NCBI GenBank assembly: GCA_011365055.1
Contig: RDOG01000010.1
Span: 80,439-144,438, forward strand
Reading direction: 5' to 3'
Length of the DNA stretch: 64,000 nt
From: Promethearchaeota archaeon
Lineage (GTDB): Archaea > Asgardarchaeota > Lokiarchaeia > Helarchaeales > RDOG01
Numbering within the stretch: position 1 is the first letter of the stretch; each line of letters starts with the position of its first letter. Shown here in pieces: positions 8,413 to 18,300 of the stretch. The notes under the pieces are model-generated. The model saw nothing but the letters and a program-made list of their open reading frames with translations. It ran no database searches and was not told the DNA's origin. The position numbers and the translations under genes were made by a program.

Positions 8413-10098
8413 TTATTGTTTTAATTTCTGAGGGACGGGCACTTTTTTTTTAAATAGCAATCCCTTCGCAATTTCAAAAGCTCGATTATAGTTGAATGTC
8501 TTTTTACCTGTTGTTTTAGCAGCTTCTTTGAGAATCATGCTCTCAGTGGTATATTTCACCCGACCGACCGCTAATGCACCTGTGCCATGAATTCCTGGTG
8601 AGATTTCTTTATTATCGTGCGTGGGTTTTAATCCTTCAATTCCAAAGGGTGGAACTGCATTAATGTCCAGAACTAATTTATTCTGAGGAAGCTTTTTTAA
8701 TAATTCATTCGAAACAATCTGAATTCCAGCGGCAGCTACAGCCCAGATAATATCAGCTTCCTTTAAAATAATTTCTTTCTTATCATCTGTATTTGCAAAC
8801 TCTCCTTTAACAGGAGTTGCACCTTCTCCTGCTTCTTCTTGTAATTGTGCGGCCAAATTCTTCACAAATTCCTCGCTCGCTCCATCCCAAGTTTCAACTA
8901 GGGTTGTTTTACAATTTAATTTTGCTGCTATTATGGTGGCAATTCTACCTACTGGACCCGTTCCTAATACTGCTACTTTTTTATCTTTTAAATCATCAAT
9001 ACCCTGATTGGAAGCCATTTCCATTGTTTTTGCTACGAGTGCGGCTGCAGTTGAATGCGAACCTCTTGGATCAATTATTACGGGGGCTTCAAATGGGGGA
9101 AATAAGGATTTTTGTACTTTTTTTGCAATTACTTCTGCTTCTTTTACGTTTGATCCTCCAATGAAAAATGTAGTTGGTGAATTAGGTGCTCTAGAAAATA
9201 TCGCATCTTGAATTAATTTAGTAACATTATCTTGAGTTACGTTTGAGTATGGAATGACTGCATCAAAACCCGCATCATAACCCATGTTTATATCGAAAGG
9301 TGATGCATAGTTATCAGTATCAAGCATGTATAATATTTTCTCTTGAACAGGCTTCTTTTTTACCTTTACGGGCATAATGTCAAGAATGGAAGATTCTATC
9401 GATTCTTTGAGTGATCCTCTCTCTTCAAAATTAGGAACTTTTTTAATATTGATTAGTTCTATATCAATACCTAGTTCTCCTGCGAGCTTTCCAATTCCTT
9501 CAAAATGTTCTTTATTACATATAAATAAGATTTTTTGATTTTTCTCTTCCAACTGTCTGGCTAATTTTAAAATTCCCATTACCATCCAAGCTTCTCGAAC
9601 TTCAAGCTTGATTTGTCTTTCTGATTCTTTATATTCTTCTTCTAGATAAGAGCTCCATCCGAATAATTCATCTATGTATTGATCTTTCGTCTTTACGTTT
9701 TTTTTCAAATAATTTTCCATTTCTTTTTTGATGTCTTTTAGCAAATTCCTTTTAGGCTCAATAGTTGAGGCGATATAATCCAGAGCATTAGGTGAAATAT
9801 CAACCATTTTATATTGAACCTCATATTTTTTGAACAATTGGGTTAATGGATTGTCATACAAGAACTCCTCAAGAGTTCTATTTCCTTTTTCTTCTACAGC
9901 AAAGTTCGGAGGCTTCTCCTGAAGAAACTGCTCAACCACTTTAAGATATGGCTTAGAAATAAACCTTACATTCGAAAAATGATCCAAAGCGTTGCCATCT
10001 TCCGGGAAAAGCGACCATTCTACTGGAAATTCACTTTCAAGTAGTATTAATTTTAATTTCTTATTCTTTAATGGTTCAAGTTCAAGTGTTTCTAGCAT
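8413..10098 (-). CDS. TraB-like domain fused to NAD(P)-type methylene-H4MPT dehydrogenase (MtdB-like)
   Basis: 561 aa in two parts. Residues 260-561 match MtdA/MtdB, which oxidise methylene-tetrahydromethanopterin (or -folate) with NAD(P): YASPFDINMGYDAGFDAVIP, TFFIGGSNVKEAE, DPRGSHSTAAAL and the Rossmann motif GTGPVGRIA. The N-terminal ~240 residues are not part of MtdB. They hold EEKGNRTLEEF and, near residues 165-205, REAWMVMGIL..ILFICNKEHFEGIGKL, reminiscent of the TraB/PrgY fold. The ATG follows AAGGAGG by 8 bases. The next upstream gene encodes a paralogue of only the N-terminal part. The enzyme would fit an H4MPT branch of the Wood-Ljungdahl pathway. The fusion is seen; the role of the N-domain is unknown. 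Confidence 0.82.
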   Translation of the reverse strand: MLETLELEPLKNKKLKLILLESEFPVEWSLFPEDGNALDHFSNVRFISKPYLKVVEQFLQEKPPNFAVEEKGNRTLEEFLYDNPLTQLFKKYEVQYKMVDISPNALDYIASTIEPKRNLLKDIKKEMENYLKKNVKTKDQYIDELFGWSSYLEEEYKESERQIKLEVREAWMVMGILKLARQLEEKNQKILFICNKEHFEGIGKLAGELGIDIELINIKKVPNFEERGSLKESIESSILDIMPVKVKKKPVQEKILYMLDTDNYASPFDINMGYDAGFDAVIPYSNVTQDNVTKLIQDAIFSRAPNSPTTFFIGGSNVKEAEVIAKKVQKSLFPPFEAPVIIDPRGSHSTAAALVAKTMEMASNQGIDDLKDKKVAVLGTGPVGRIATIIAAKLNCKTTLVETWDGASEEFVKNLAAQLQEEAGEGATPVKGEFANTDDKKEIILKEADIIWAVAAAGIQIVSNELLKKLPQNKLVLDINAVPPFGIEGLKPTHDNKEISPGIHGTGALAVGRVKYTTESMILKEAAKTTGKKTFNYNRAFEIAKGLLFKKKVPVPQKLKQ

Positions 10099-10110
10099 TA
10101 TTTAACCTCC

Positions 10111-10713
10111 TTAATTCATTATCTGAATGGGTGAAAGTATTTGTTTTGTAATATCAATAATTTCAACGGGGATATCCAAGTCGTCAAATATTTTTTTCAA
10201 TCCAGGAATAAACTTCTTAGGTGTAAAATGCATTAAAACTTGATTTTCCTCATTGAAATTTTTGACGATATCTAATATTTTTTTAACAACCCATTGATTT
10301 CTTAAATGATAATTCAATTTTTTTTCTAATTCTTTAATTTCATCTTTAAGATAAGCTATCCAAGATTCTAAATTTTGACCTTTAAAAGAATTTTTGTCCG
10401 TATCCATTAATTCTTCTTCTAATTCCATAATTTGGTCTTTTCTTCTATCAATTTCCTCTTGCAAATATCCTTTTGCAAATAAAGGCATTCCCACTTCATA
10501 TAACAAGGGAAGATTGCCTTCTAATGGTTTCATCAAAGAAATTGCATTTAATTCCGTTAAATCTTTATCAACAGTTGCAAAGGTAACTTTTGCTTGCTCT
10601 AAAACAGACTTTAGATTATTAAGTTCAATTTCACTGAACTTTTCATTTGGTTTTGGAATTAAATACATACATATCTTTTTATTTTTTTCAATTTCAAAAT
10701 CTAATACTTCCGT
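10111..10713 (-). CDS. Stand-alone TraB-like N-domain paralogue, probable ACG start
   Basis: 200 aa if it starts at ACG 10713; the first canonical ATG is 10668. Three points favour the upstream start. AAGGAGG lies 9 bases before the ACG. An in-frame TAA directly precedes it. The extra 15 residues (EVLDFEIEKNKKIC) align with the start of the neighbouring fusion protein (LETLELEPLKNKKL). The C-terminal part (HLRNQWVVKKILDIVKNF, LMHFTPKKFIPGLKKIF) also matches the N-domain of that protein. The central region is a charged coiled coil. The two genes are 12 bases apart and probably co-transcribed, so they may form a heteromer. Confidence 0.7.
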   Translation of the reverse strand, partial: TEVLDFEIEKNKKICMYLIPKPNEKFSEIELNNLKSVLEQAKVTFATVDKDLTELNAISLMKPLEGNLPLLYEVGMPLFAKGYLQEEIDRRKDQIMELEEELMDTDKNSFKGQNLESWIAYLKDEIKELEKKLNYHLRNQWVVKKILDIVKNFNEENQVLMHFTPKKFIPGLKKIFDDLDIPVEIIDITKQILSPIQIMN

Positions 10714-10816
10714 TTAACACAACCTCCTTTATTTTCAACAATTGTGTGTTTTAAAATTTTAAGTTCTATCATATTTTTCTATAAAATATAATCTCATCTA
10801 AAAATATAACAAAATT

Positions 10817-10960
10817 GAGAAGACAATTTTTTATCGATTAAACTATTTTTTTAGATATATTTTTTTTTAATCTATTTTTTTCTAGATACATTGAAAAAAA
10901 AGAGAAGATGAATTATATCCAATTAAACTATTTTTTTAGATTTTTTTTTAAAAAATCTAA
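10817..10960. repeat. Direct repeat and T-rich inverted repeat in the 5' region of HTH-HdrA copy 2
   Basis: The gap 10714-11156 contains an imperfect direct repeat offset by about 85 bases: 10817-10857 and 10902-10941, both beginning GAGAAGA and ending in ATTAAACTATTTTTTTAGA. It is followed by an inverted repeat TTAGATTTTTT (10936-10946) / AAAAAATCTAA (10950-10960). This lies between divergent genes. It could be regulatory or a terminator-like fold; no function is shown by the sequence. The rest of the gap is A/T tracts without coding signs. Confidence 0.45.
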
Positions 10961-11156
10961 TCTTGTAGGGAAATTAAAAAAAAAAAGAGAAAAAAAATAT
11001 TATCAAATTGACTACTATAATAGACAAAATTTTTTTTTATCTAATCTTGCTATGATTAATTGAAGAAAAAATTGTTAGTAGAAATAATGAATAGTATTTA
11101 ATATATTATTAAAATAATTTGAAATTTAAGTGAAAATCTTAAAGGTGAATGGTCTA

Positions 11157-13688
11157 ATGGATATTTATTCAATTTTGGCACATCCATTGAGAAGAAAAAT
11201 CCTACTTTTATTGGAAAAAGAAGGTTATATTCCGTTTTCTGATATTTTAGAACGCATCGGTACTGAATCTACAGGTCATTTAAACTTTCATCTTAAAAAA
11301 TTAGAGGGATTAATAAAAAAAGATAAAAAATCTTATTGTTTAACAAATGAAGGGAAAAAAATTATAAAATTGATGAATTTAAGCCAAGTTTTACTCTCGG
11401 GGGAAGATATTGATTTTTTTTCAACTCAAAAAAGTGAAATTAGTCGTGTTGGAGTTATTATTTGTGATTGTAATACAGAAATTTCTAGCACTATAGATAT
11501 TGAGGCACTTGAAAGATATTCAAAAAAAATTGGTAATGTTGTATCTGTTAAAATATTTGATAATGTGTGTCAAGAAAAGAATCTAAAGGGAATCATAAAT
11601 CTAGTGAAGGATAATTTTATCAATAAAATTGTGATTGCTGCATGCTCACCAAGAACCCATCAATTTATTTTTGAAAGAATATTTGAAGAGATAATTGATA
11701 GATCGAATATTGAAATAGCAAATATAAGGGAACAGTGTTGTTGGGTTCATAAAAAAGATCCTAAACTTGCGTTAAAAAAAGCTAAAATTTTAATTGAAAC
11801 TGCTGTAGAACGAGTTATTTTACAAAAAGAAGTGCAAGTTAAAAAAGTGAAAGTAGAAAAAAGCATAGCTATATTAGGAGGAGGAATTGCAGGAATGACT
11901 TTAGCTCTGAATATGGCTCATGCGGGAATTAAGACGTATTTGATCGAGAAATCTCCAACTATCGGAGGCAAAGTTGCTCGTTGGGATAGAATATCTGGAA
12001 TGGGGGATTGTTCTGTTTGTTTTTTATCTGATATGATTGGTGAGCTTGTTAAAGAAAAAAATTTAACAATTTATACTAACACTGAAATTAAAAGAGTATC
12101 TGGGGAAGTCGGCAATTTTACAATCACATTAAAACGTAAACCTCGTTACGTTGATATTAGTAAGTGTACTGGTTGTAAAAGCTGTACTGAGATTTGTAAA
12201 ATCGAAAAAAAAGATCAATTTGAATTTGGATTAGAAAATAGAAAGTTAATTTATTTACCTTATAGTAATTCATATCCTTATGCTGCCGTGATTGACGAAG
12301 AAGATATTGACAAATGCATAGATTGTCGAATTTGTGAACGTGCTTGTATAAATAAAGCTATAAATCTTGAAGAAAAACCTGAGGAATTACAAATTAAAGT
12401 TGGTATCAAGGTCATTGCAATTGGTGCAGACCTTAATGATGATTTAAGTGAATATGGATATAATCCCGATAATGATATTGTTACTGCTGCTGAATTCGAA
12501 CGAATTTTATCCAGTGATGGTCCAACTGGTGGAAACATCGTTAAACTGAGTGATGATACAGTCCCGCGCTCAATTTCGATCATTCAATGTATTAAACCGG
12601 ATGAAACCATGCCAGATTTTTACAATACTCTTGTTATGAAATATAAGTCGTGTATTAAACTTCGAGTTCCTTCATGTGAAGTTAATGTTTTTTTTCCCGT
12701 ATATATACTAGATGAAAATAAACCATTATTAAATCCTATGGATGAAGATAATCATTACATTCTAGGCTCAATTAAAGTTATTGAAGAAGATAGTAAGAAA
12801 TATGTAATGGCTGACGGCTTAAAATATGAGTCTGACATGATCTTATTAAATACTAATTTCGTCCCTAACAAGGATTTAATAGATCTACGAAAATCTCTTG
12901 ATTTTACGTTGAATCCAAATGGTTTCATGTCCGAAGATACCTTAGCTTCGGGGATCTTTGGATTAGGTACCATAATGGGACCGCTCGATTATCATACGAC
13001 TGTCTCGCAGGCCAATCAAATTGCAATTCAAATTATTTCCATCCTCTCCAAGGAGTATTTAGTTACAGAGACTACTGGTGTTGAAATTGATGAATTAAAG
13101 TGCGGTTTATGCGGTCTTTGCAGGATTTCATGTCCTTTTGCTGCCATAACCATAGAAAATGATAAAATCTCTTTAGATAGATTCAAGTGTAAGGGATGCG
13201 GTACGTGCGTGAGTGTTTGTCCCACGAATGCCATCCAGATGAATCTCGATACAACTGATAAAATTTCTAAGACGATTGAAATTTTATCTAAATCGAAATC
13301 AGAAATAAAGATCATTGCGTTTTGTTGCCAATCATGTGGATATGCTGCCGCAGATGATGCTGGGCTTAAAAAAATTTACTATAATCCAAATATTTTCATA
13401 GTAAGAGTTCCATGCACGGGTCGTATTGATGCAAATTTCCTGATCAAATCTTTCGAAATGGGATTTGATGGTGTCATGGTAATTGGGTGCAAGAAAGATG
13501 CTTGTAAGTATATAGATGGCGTTGAGAAAGCCCGCAAGAAGATAGAACTGGTTAAGGAAGTACTAGGTGAAGAGATAGAGGATAGATTGATGTTTGAAAC
13601 CTTAAATGCTGTTGAAGGATCAATATTTGCAAAAATAATCAATAGTTTTTATGAAAAATTATCCAAAAAAATTAAATCTAACAATTAA
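11157..13688 (+). CDS. hdrA: Winged-helix/HdrA/MvhD fusion (copy 2)
   Basis: 843 aa from ATG 11157, which has GGTGA 8 bases upstream; a longer GTG start at 11130 lacks a site. Domain order is the same as in copy 1: winged helix (IYSILAHPLRRKILLLL), HdrA N-domain (ACSPRTHQFIFERIF, IREQCCWVH), GGGIAGM flavin site, DCSVC, ferredoxin motifs CTGCKSCTEIC and CIDCRICERAC, second ferredoxin pair CGLCGLCRISCP and CKGCGTCVSVCP, then MvhD-like CCQSCGY. The first half is clearly diverged from copy 1, while the second half is nearly identical even at the DNA level. The first ferredoxin motif reads CTGCKSCTEICKIEK, lacking the usual Pro after the last Cys. It is monocistronic here and followed by aspS. Confidence 0.88.
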   Translation: MDIYSILAHPLRRKILLLLEKEGYIPFSDILERIGTESTGHLNFHLKKLEGLIKKDKKSYCLTNEGKKIIKLMNLSQVLLSGEDIDFFSTQKSEISRVGVIICDCNTEISSTIDIEALERYSKKIGNVVSVKIFDNVCQEKNLKGIINLVKDNFINKIVIAACSPRTHQFIFERIFEEIIDRSNIEIANIREQCCWVHKKDPKLALKKAKILIETAVERVILQKEVQVKKVKVEKSIAILGGGIAGMTLALNMAHAGIKTYLIEKSPTIGGKVARWDRISGMGDCSVCFLSDMIGELVKEKNLTIYTNTEIKRVSGEVGNFTITLKRKPRYVDISKCTGCKSCTEICKIEKKDQFEFGLENRKLIYLPYSNSYPYAAVIDEEDIDKCIDCRICERACINKAINLEEKPEELQIKVGIKVIAIGADLNDDLSEYGYNPDNDIVTAAEFERILSSDGPTGGNIVKLSDDTVPRSISIIQCIKPDETMPDFYNTLVMKYKSCIKLRVPSCEVNVFFPVYILDENKPLLNPMDEDNHYILGSIKVIEEDSKKYVMADGLKYESDMILLNTNFVPNKDLIDLRKSLDFTLNPNGFMSEDTLASGIFGLGTIMGPLDYHTTVSQANQIAIQIISILSKEYLVTETTGVEIDELKCGLCGLCRISCPFAAITIENDKISLDRFKCKGCGTCVSVCPTNAIQMNLDTTDKISKTIEILSKSKSEIKIIAFCCQSCGYAAADDAGLKKIYYNPNIFIVRVPCTGRIDANFLIKSFEMGFDGVMVIGCKKDACKYIDGVEKARKKIELVKEVLGEEIEDRLMFETLNAVEGSIFAKIINSFYEKLSKKIKSNN

Positions 13689-13794
13689 AAAAATATATTT
13701 TTTTAATTAATCAAATCTTTAATTTGATTTTATCGTGAGTTTTATAAATACACTTTAAATTCATATTTTAACTTAAAAATCTGGTGAATCAACT

Positions 13795-15132
13795 TTGGAA
13801 ATCGAGAACTTAGGTGAATGGAGACGAACACACTATTCATATCAATTGAAAGATTTAAAAGAAGGAACCGAAGTTATAACTTTCGGGTGGGTTAATAATA
13901 AAAGAAAATTAGGTCAATTACGATTTATCGTATTACGGGATATGTTTGGAGTAATGCAAGTTACGATTGTTAAAGAAGAACAATCTGAAATATTTACTTT
14001 ATTTGGGCAAATGCCAAAGCAAAGTGCTATTGGAGTTAAAGGAGTAATTAAGTTGACTGACAAGGCTCCTGGTGGTGCAGAAATTATTCCATCAAAAATT
14101 AAATTGTTAAATAAATCCATTCAACCTCTTCCTTTGGATCCTACTGGAAAAGTAAATGCTGAGCTTGATACTAGACTTAACTTCAGGGTTATGGATTTAA
14201 GAAGACCACAAATTAATTCAATCTTTAAAATTAATCATGAGATTCTCAAATCCTTACGAGAATTTTTTTGCAAGGAAAATTTCATCGAAATAAACACGCC
14301 AAAAATTATTTCTGCGGCATCGGAAGGTGGAACTGAATTATTTCCAATAGTTTATTTTGGAAGAGAAGCATTCTTGGCTCAAAGTCCTCAGCTATATAAA
14401 GAACAATTATGTTCTGTTTTTGAAAAAGTCTTTGAAATTGGACCTGTATTTAGAGCCGAACCTCACAGAACTACAAGGCATTTATGTGAACTAATGATGA
14501 TTGATCTTGAAATGGCCTTTTCAGATGCTCGAGATGTAATGTCAACTTTAGATCGAATGATTTACCACGTTTTTAACGAAGTTGTTTCCAATCGTAAAGA
14601 AGAACTTGAAGTACTTGAGCGGGCTGATTTTAAAGTTCCTAAAATACCATTTCCGCGATTTACCTATACTCAATGCATTGAAGAACTTCAAAACCAAGAT
14701 TTTAAAATTCAATGGGGAGAAGATTTGGGTACAGAAGCATGTAAAAAATTGGCAGAATCTCATCAAGGTCCATATTTTATTATTGATTGGCCCTCTGAAG
14801 ATATAGAAGGAAAACTCACTAAACCATTTTATATCCATCCAAAACCAGAAAATCCTAAATTATCGGATGCGTTTGACTTGATGTGGGATTGGTTAGAATT
14901 AAGTTCTGGTGGTACACGTGTACACGAAAAAGATTTATTAATAGAACGCCTGAAAAAGCAAGATTTACATCCTGAAAATTTTGATTTTCATTTAAAAGCA
15001 TTTGATTATGGTATGCCTCCACACGCGGGTGCAGGATTGGGTTTATCCCGGATTCTTATGATTATTACTGGTGTTGAAAACGTAAGGGAATGTGTTATTT
15101 ATCCTCGAGATATAGATCGTTTAACCCCATAA
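13795..15132 (+). CDS. aspS: Aspartyl-tRNA synthetase (archaeal type)
   Basis: 445 aa, class IIb synthetase charging tRNA-Asp. An N-terminal OB-fold anticodon-binding domain (residues 15-105, TFGWVNNKRKLG...FIVLRD) is followed by the catalytic core with motif 2 FRAEPHRTTRHLCE and motif 3 GAGLGLSRILM. The compact length without the bacterial GAD insertion marks the archaeal/eukaryotic type, which in many archaea is non-discriminating and also charges tRNA-Asn. TTG start at 13795, eight bases after GGTGA. It stands alone. Confidence 0.95.
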   Translation: MEIENLGEWRRTHYSYQLKDLKEGTEVITFGWVNNKRKLGQLRFIVLRDMFGVMQVTIVKEEQSEIFTLFGQMPKQSAIGVKGVIKLTDKAPGGAEIIPSKIKLLNKSIQPLPLDPTGKVNAELDTRLNFRVMDLRRPQINSIFKINHEILKSLREFFCKENFIEINTPKIISAASEGGTELFPIVYFGREAFLAQSPQLYKEQLCSVFEKVFEIGPVFRAEPHRTTRHLCELMMIDLEMAFSDARDVMSTLDRMIYHVFNEVVSNRKEELEVLERADFKVPKIPFPRFTYTQCIEELQNQDFKIQWGEDLGTEACKKLAESHQGPYFIIDWPSEDIEGKLTKPFYIHPKPENPKLSDAFDLMWDWLELSSGGTRVHEKDLLIERLKKQDLHPENFDFHLKAFDYGMPPHAGAGLGLSRILMIITGVENVRECVIYPRDIDRLTP

Positions 15133-15364
15133 TAGGAAAATAAAAACTTTATTTTAAGGATAAATTCAATCGAAATCATTTTACCACTTATTACAAAGTG
15201 ATTACCATCTTTTTATTTTATTTTCACATTCCGGGCAATATTTGGGAATAAAAAGAATTTGATTTTTATATCTTGAATTATTTGGATAAAAGGTTCCAAT
15301 TGAAGTCTTAGTAATACAATACTTTTCTGCTTTAAAATGATTATAAAAATCAAATATTTACATT

Positions 15365-18300
15365 TCATTCTTTGTAGTCTTTATCTTTTTTCAAATCTGA
15401 AATAATATTATCCATTTTTGTTTTTTGCTCTACTTCTGTTCCACAATGGATGCAAAACTGGGCATCCATAAGAAGTTGTTGCCCACATAGAGTGCATAAA
15501 TTTGTACCTTTTTTCTCAAGCATCCAATTTCGGTATCTTCTTCTCCTTAGATATATGAACCCCATAACAGCTCCAATAGATACAACACCTATCACGATTA
15601 TTAGGATTAAAAACGTCCAATCAAATTGAGGAATAAATACTAATTGCATGTAAGTGTATGAATCTGTATCCCAACCAAGGTCAGAATCCCTAATGAGTAC
15701 TAACAAGACGTAATTGCCTGAAGCCAAATTATAAGATTCTCCTAAAATTGAGGTAATTCCATTCGTAGGTATATAAATACTCCCTAAAAATTCATTAATT
15801 GACGGAACATACGGAATTTTATTTGCCTGAACTACTTGATATATTGCATATCCGTGCCCAGGTATGAGAAATAAAGAGCAAATTAATGCAAATGCATTCA
15901 TATCCGCCAAGTTATCTTCTATATCTGTTCCTTTAACTTCGATAGAAGCGGTCATTCCAAAACTTATCGATCCAATTGAAGTTGGTCCAACCGCATTTCC
16001 ATTCATTAATGCTGTTGTTATAGTTGGGTATTGATTTGAAAGGAAATAATAAGCTATAGGTGTTTTATAATTAATATAACCATGCGAATCATTAACTAGA
16101 ATGAAAACATTATATTTTCCGCTAGGAAAATTATTTTGTGGCGTAAATTCCAGGGTAAAATTTACTTCCGTGGCATTTAAATTAGATACATTTTGCATGA
16201 AATATTGACTTGATGAAATATTTTTACTTGTTCCCGTTAAAGATGTGATAATACAAGAAATATTGACTCCATCTTCGGAAAGATTAACTATATCTTGTAA
16301 AGATACATTAATTTGAACGCTTCCTGTCCCTCTGACTATGGATGATTCTTCATCTAAAGTTGATTGTCCATTTATTAATAATTGTGCAATTTCAGTTGTA
16401 TGATTTACCACTTTAAAAGCTGATATTCCATTTCCGATATTTATAGAATCCACAAAAACACTTGCATTTATAATATGGGTTCCATTTTTAGATAGATTTA
16501 GCGTGAAATTATATGCTCCGTCGCCAATTTCATATAAATTTGATGAATTTGTTTCAAAAACAATTTCCGATGTATCATTGTTATAAACTGTAATATTTAA
16601 ATCCGTATCCAAGTTTAATCCTGTAATTCCAGTTAACGTAGTTTTATTAGTTATGAATATTACAATTTCTGTCGAGTTGTAATTTTGTAAATCTATAATA
16701 GAATTATTAACAAGTACCTGGCAACTCACGTTATTTTGGTCAGAATGGGAAGAATTTTCCATCAACCAAGAGATACTTTGATTGATAAATTTTTTGGTGC
16801 TTAAATCCTGAAAATAATCATTATATAAATGAAGCTCTGCACCTGATACTAAAATTTTGCCGCCTTTTGAATTATTTGATATTGCCATTACAGTTGAACC
16901 ATCATATCTCATTAAAGATGTTGCTAAGTTTGAAATATTGAGACCTGAACCTGTTGTCCAATTTATGTAAGTTACTCCATTTGTTATCGGATGCGCTGAA
17001 ATATCGGTAATTTCTATTTTTAAATAACCTTTTAACAATCCTTCATCGATTGATTCTGATATTTCACTTCTATTGAATAATATTGATGTATTTAATTGTG
17101 TCAAAAGATCATTTAACGAATCCAATTCAAAATATGGATAATAACTTCCAAGCACGTAAATTCTTCCTCCTTCCTCATAAAATTGTTGAATTGCATCTAT
17201 CTCAACATCTAATAATGGAATTTCTGTGTCCGGTAGCATTAAAATATCATAATTTTTTAATTTGGGATACGAAATTAATTCTTTTACAAAATCTAAATCA
17301 TAATTCAAATTCTTAACTAAAAATGATGAAAATAAATTATAATTAGAATATTTTGTATCCGCTCGATCATAATTATGAAAATAATCAAAATAAATTCGAC
17401 CTACTGGACGGGTAATATTGAAATTAATGGGAATTGATCTATTTATATCTCCAGTTGAGTTGATTTTTAAATCTAGGGTACCATTATAAAAGCCTAACTT
17501 AGCATTTATAGGAATATAAATGTTCAAATTAATAAAATTATATTCTGTTTCATTATTAATATAACAAAAAGTTGAATTAATTATAGTTTCATCATTACTT
17601 GTATTTGAAAGCATTATAAAATCGCTTACGTTCCCTGATACTGTTAACGACAAATTATCTTGAATGGAATGAAGGACCATCAAGGAGAAAGTTTCCTCAT
17701 CCCCTGGGAATTTAATTAAATCGAAAGGAGCTTGTGGAATTGAACTTGGATAAATTGCAGTCAAATTAAACTCTCCGGTACTATTATACTTTTCTAATAA
17801 TAGAAAAGCTCTCGTTATATTGATAATTCCAGCACCTTTTTCATTTTGTGAATATGTTCCATTTGGATCATTTGCAGTATCCATTAATGCCATTTTAATT
17901 ATTGTTGGTGATAAGGCGGGAAATGCCTCCAATAATAATGCAATTGCGCCTGATGCTACAGGTGTTGCCATGCTTGTACCGCTAAGAGGATAGTATTTAT
18001 ATATACTTCCCACAGTTCCACCGGTTAAAAGAGAAAGACCCTCAATGAAACTATTGGATGCTAAAATTGAATAGACCTGTTGTCCTGGAGTTAGTATGTC
18101 TGGGTCCATATAATTGAAAATCGTGGGACCTCTGCTTGAAAAATTAGTAATTTGTTTATTTGAATCAATTGCACCTACTGAAATTACCGAACGCGCATTA
18201 CCCGGAGATCTCATTGTTGAATAAAACCAACCTTCATTACCTGCGGCAACAACAATAATGGCACCCTGCTTGGTTACATTATCTGCAGCTAAACTCACGA

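Noticed and set aside
8817..9164. Leu-rich plus-strand frame that looks like membrane helices
   Set aside because: Antisense to the MtdB-like domain; no ribosome binding site.
11130..11156. Nine-codon longer N-terminus for HdrA copy 2
   Set aside because: GTG 11130 has no ribosome binding site, while ATG 11157 has GGTGA at eight bases and matches the start of copy 1.
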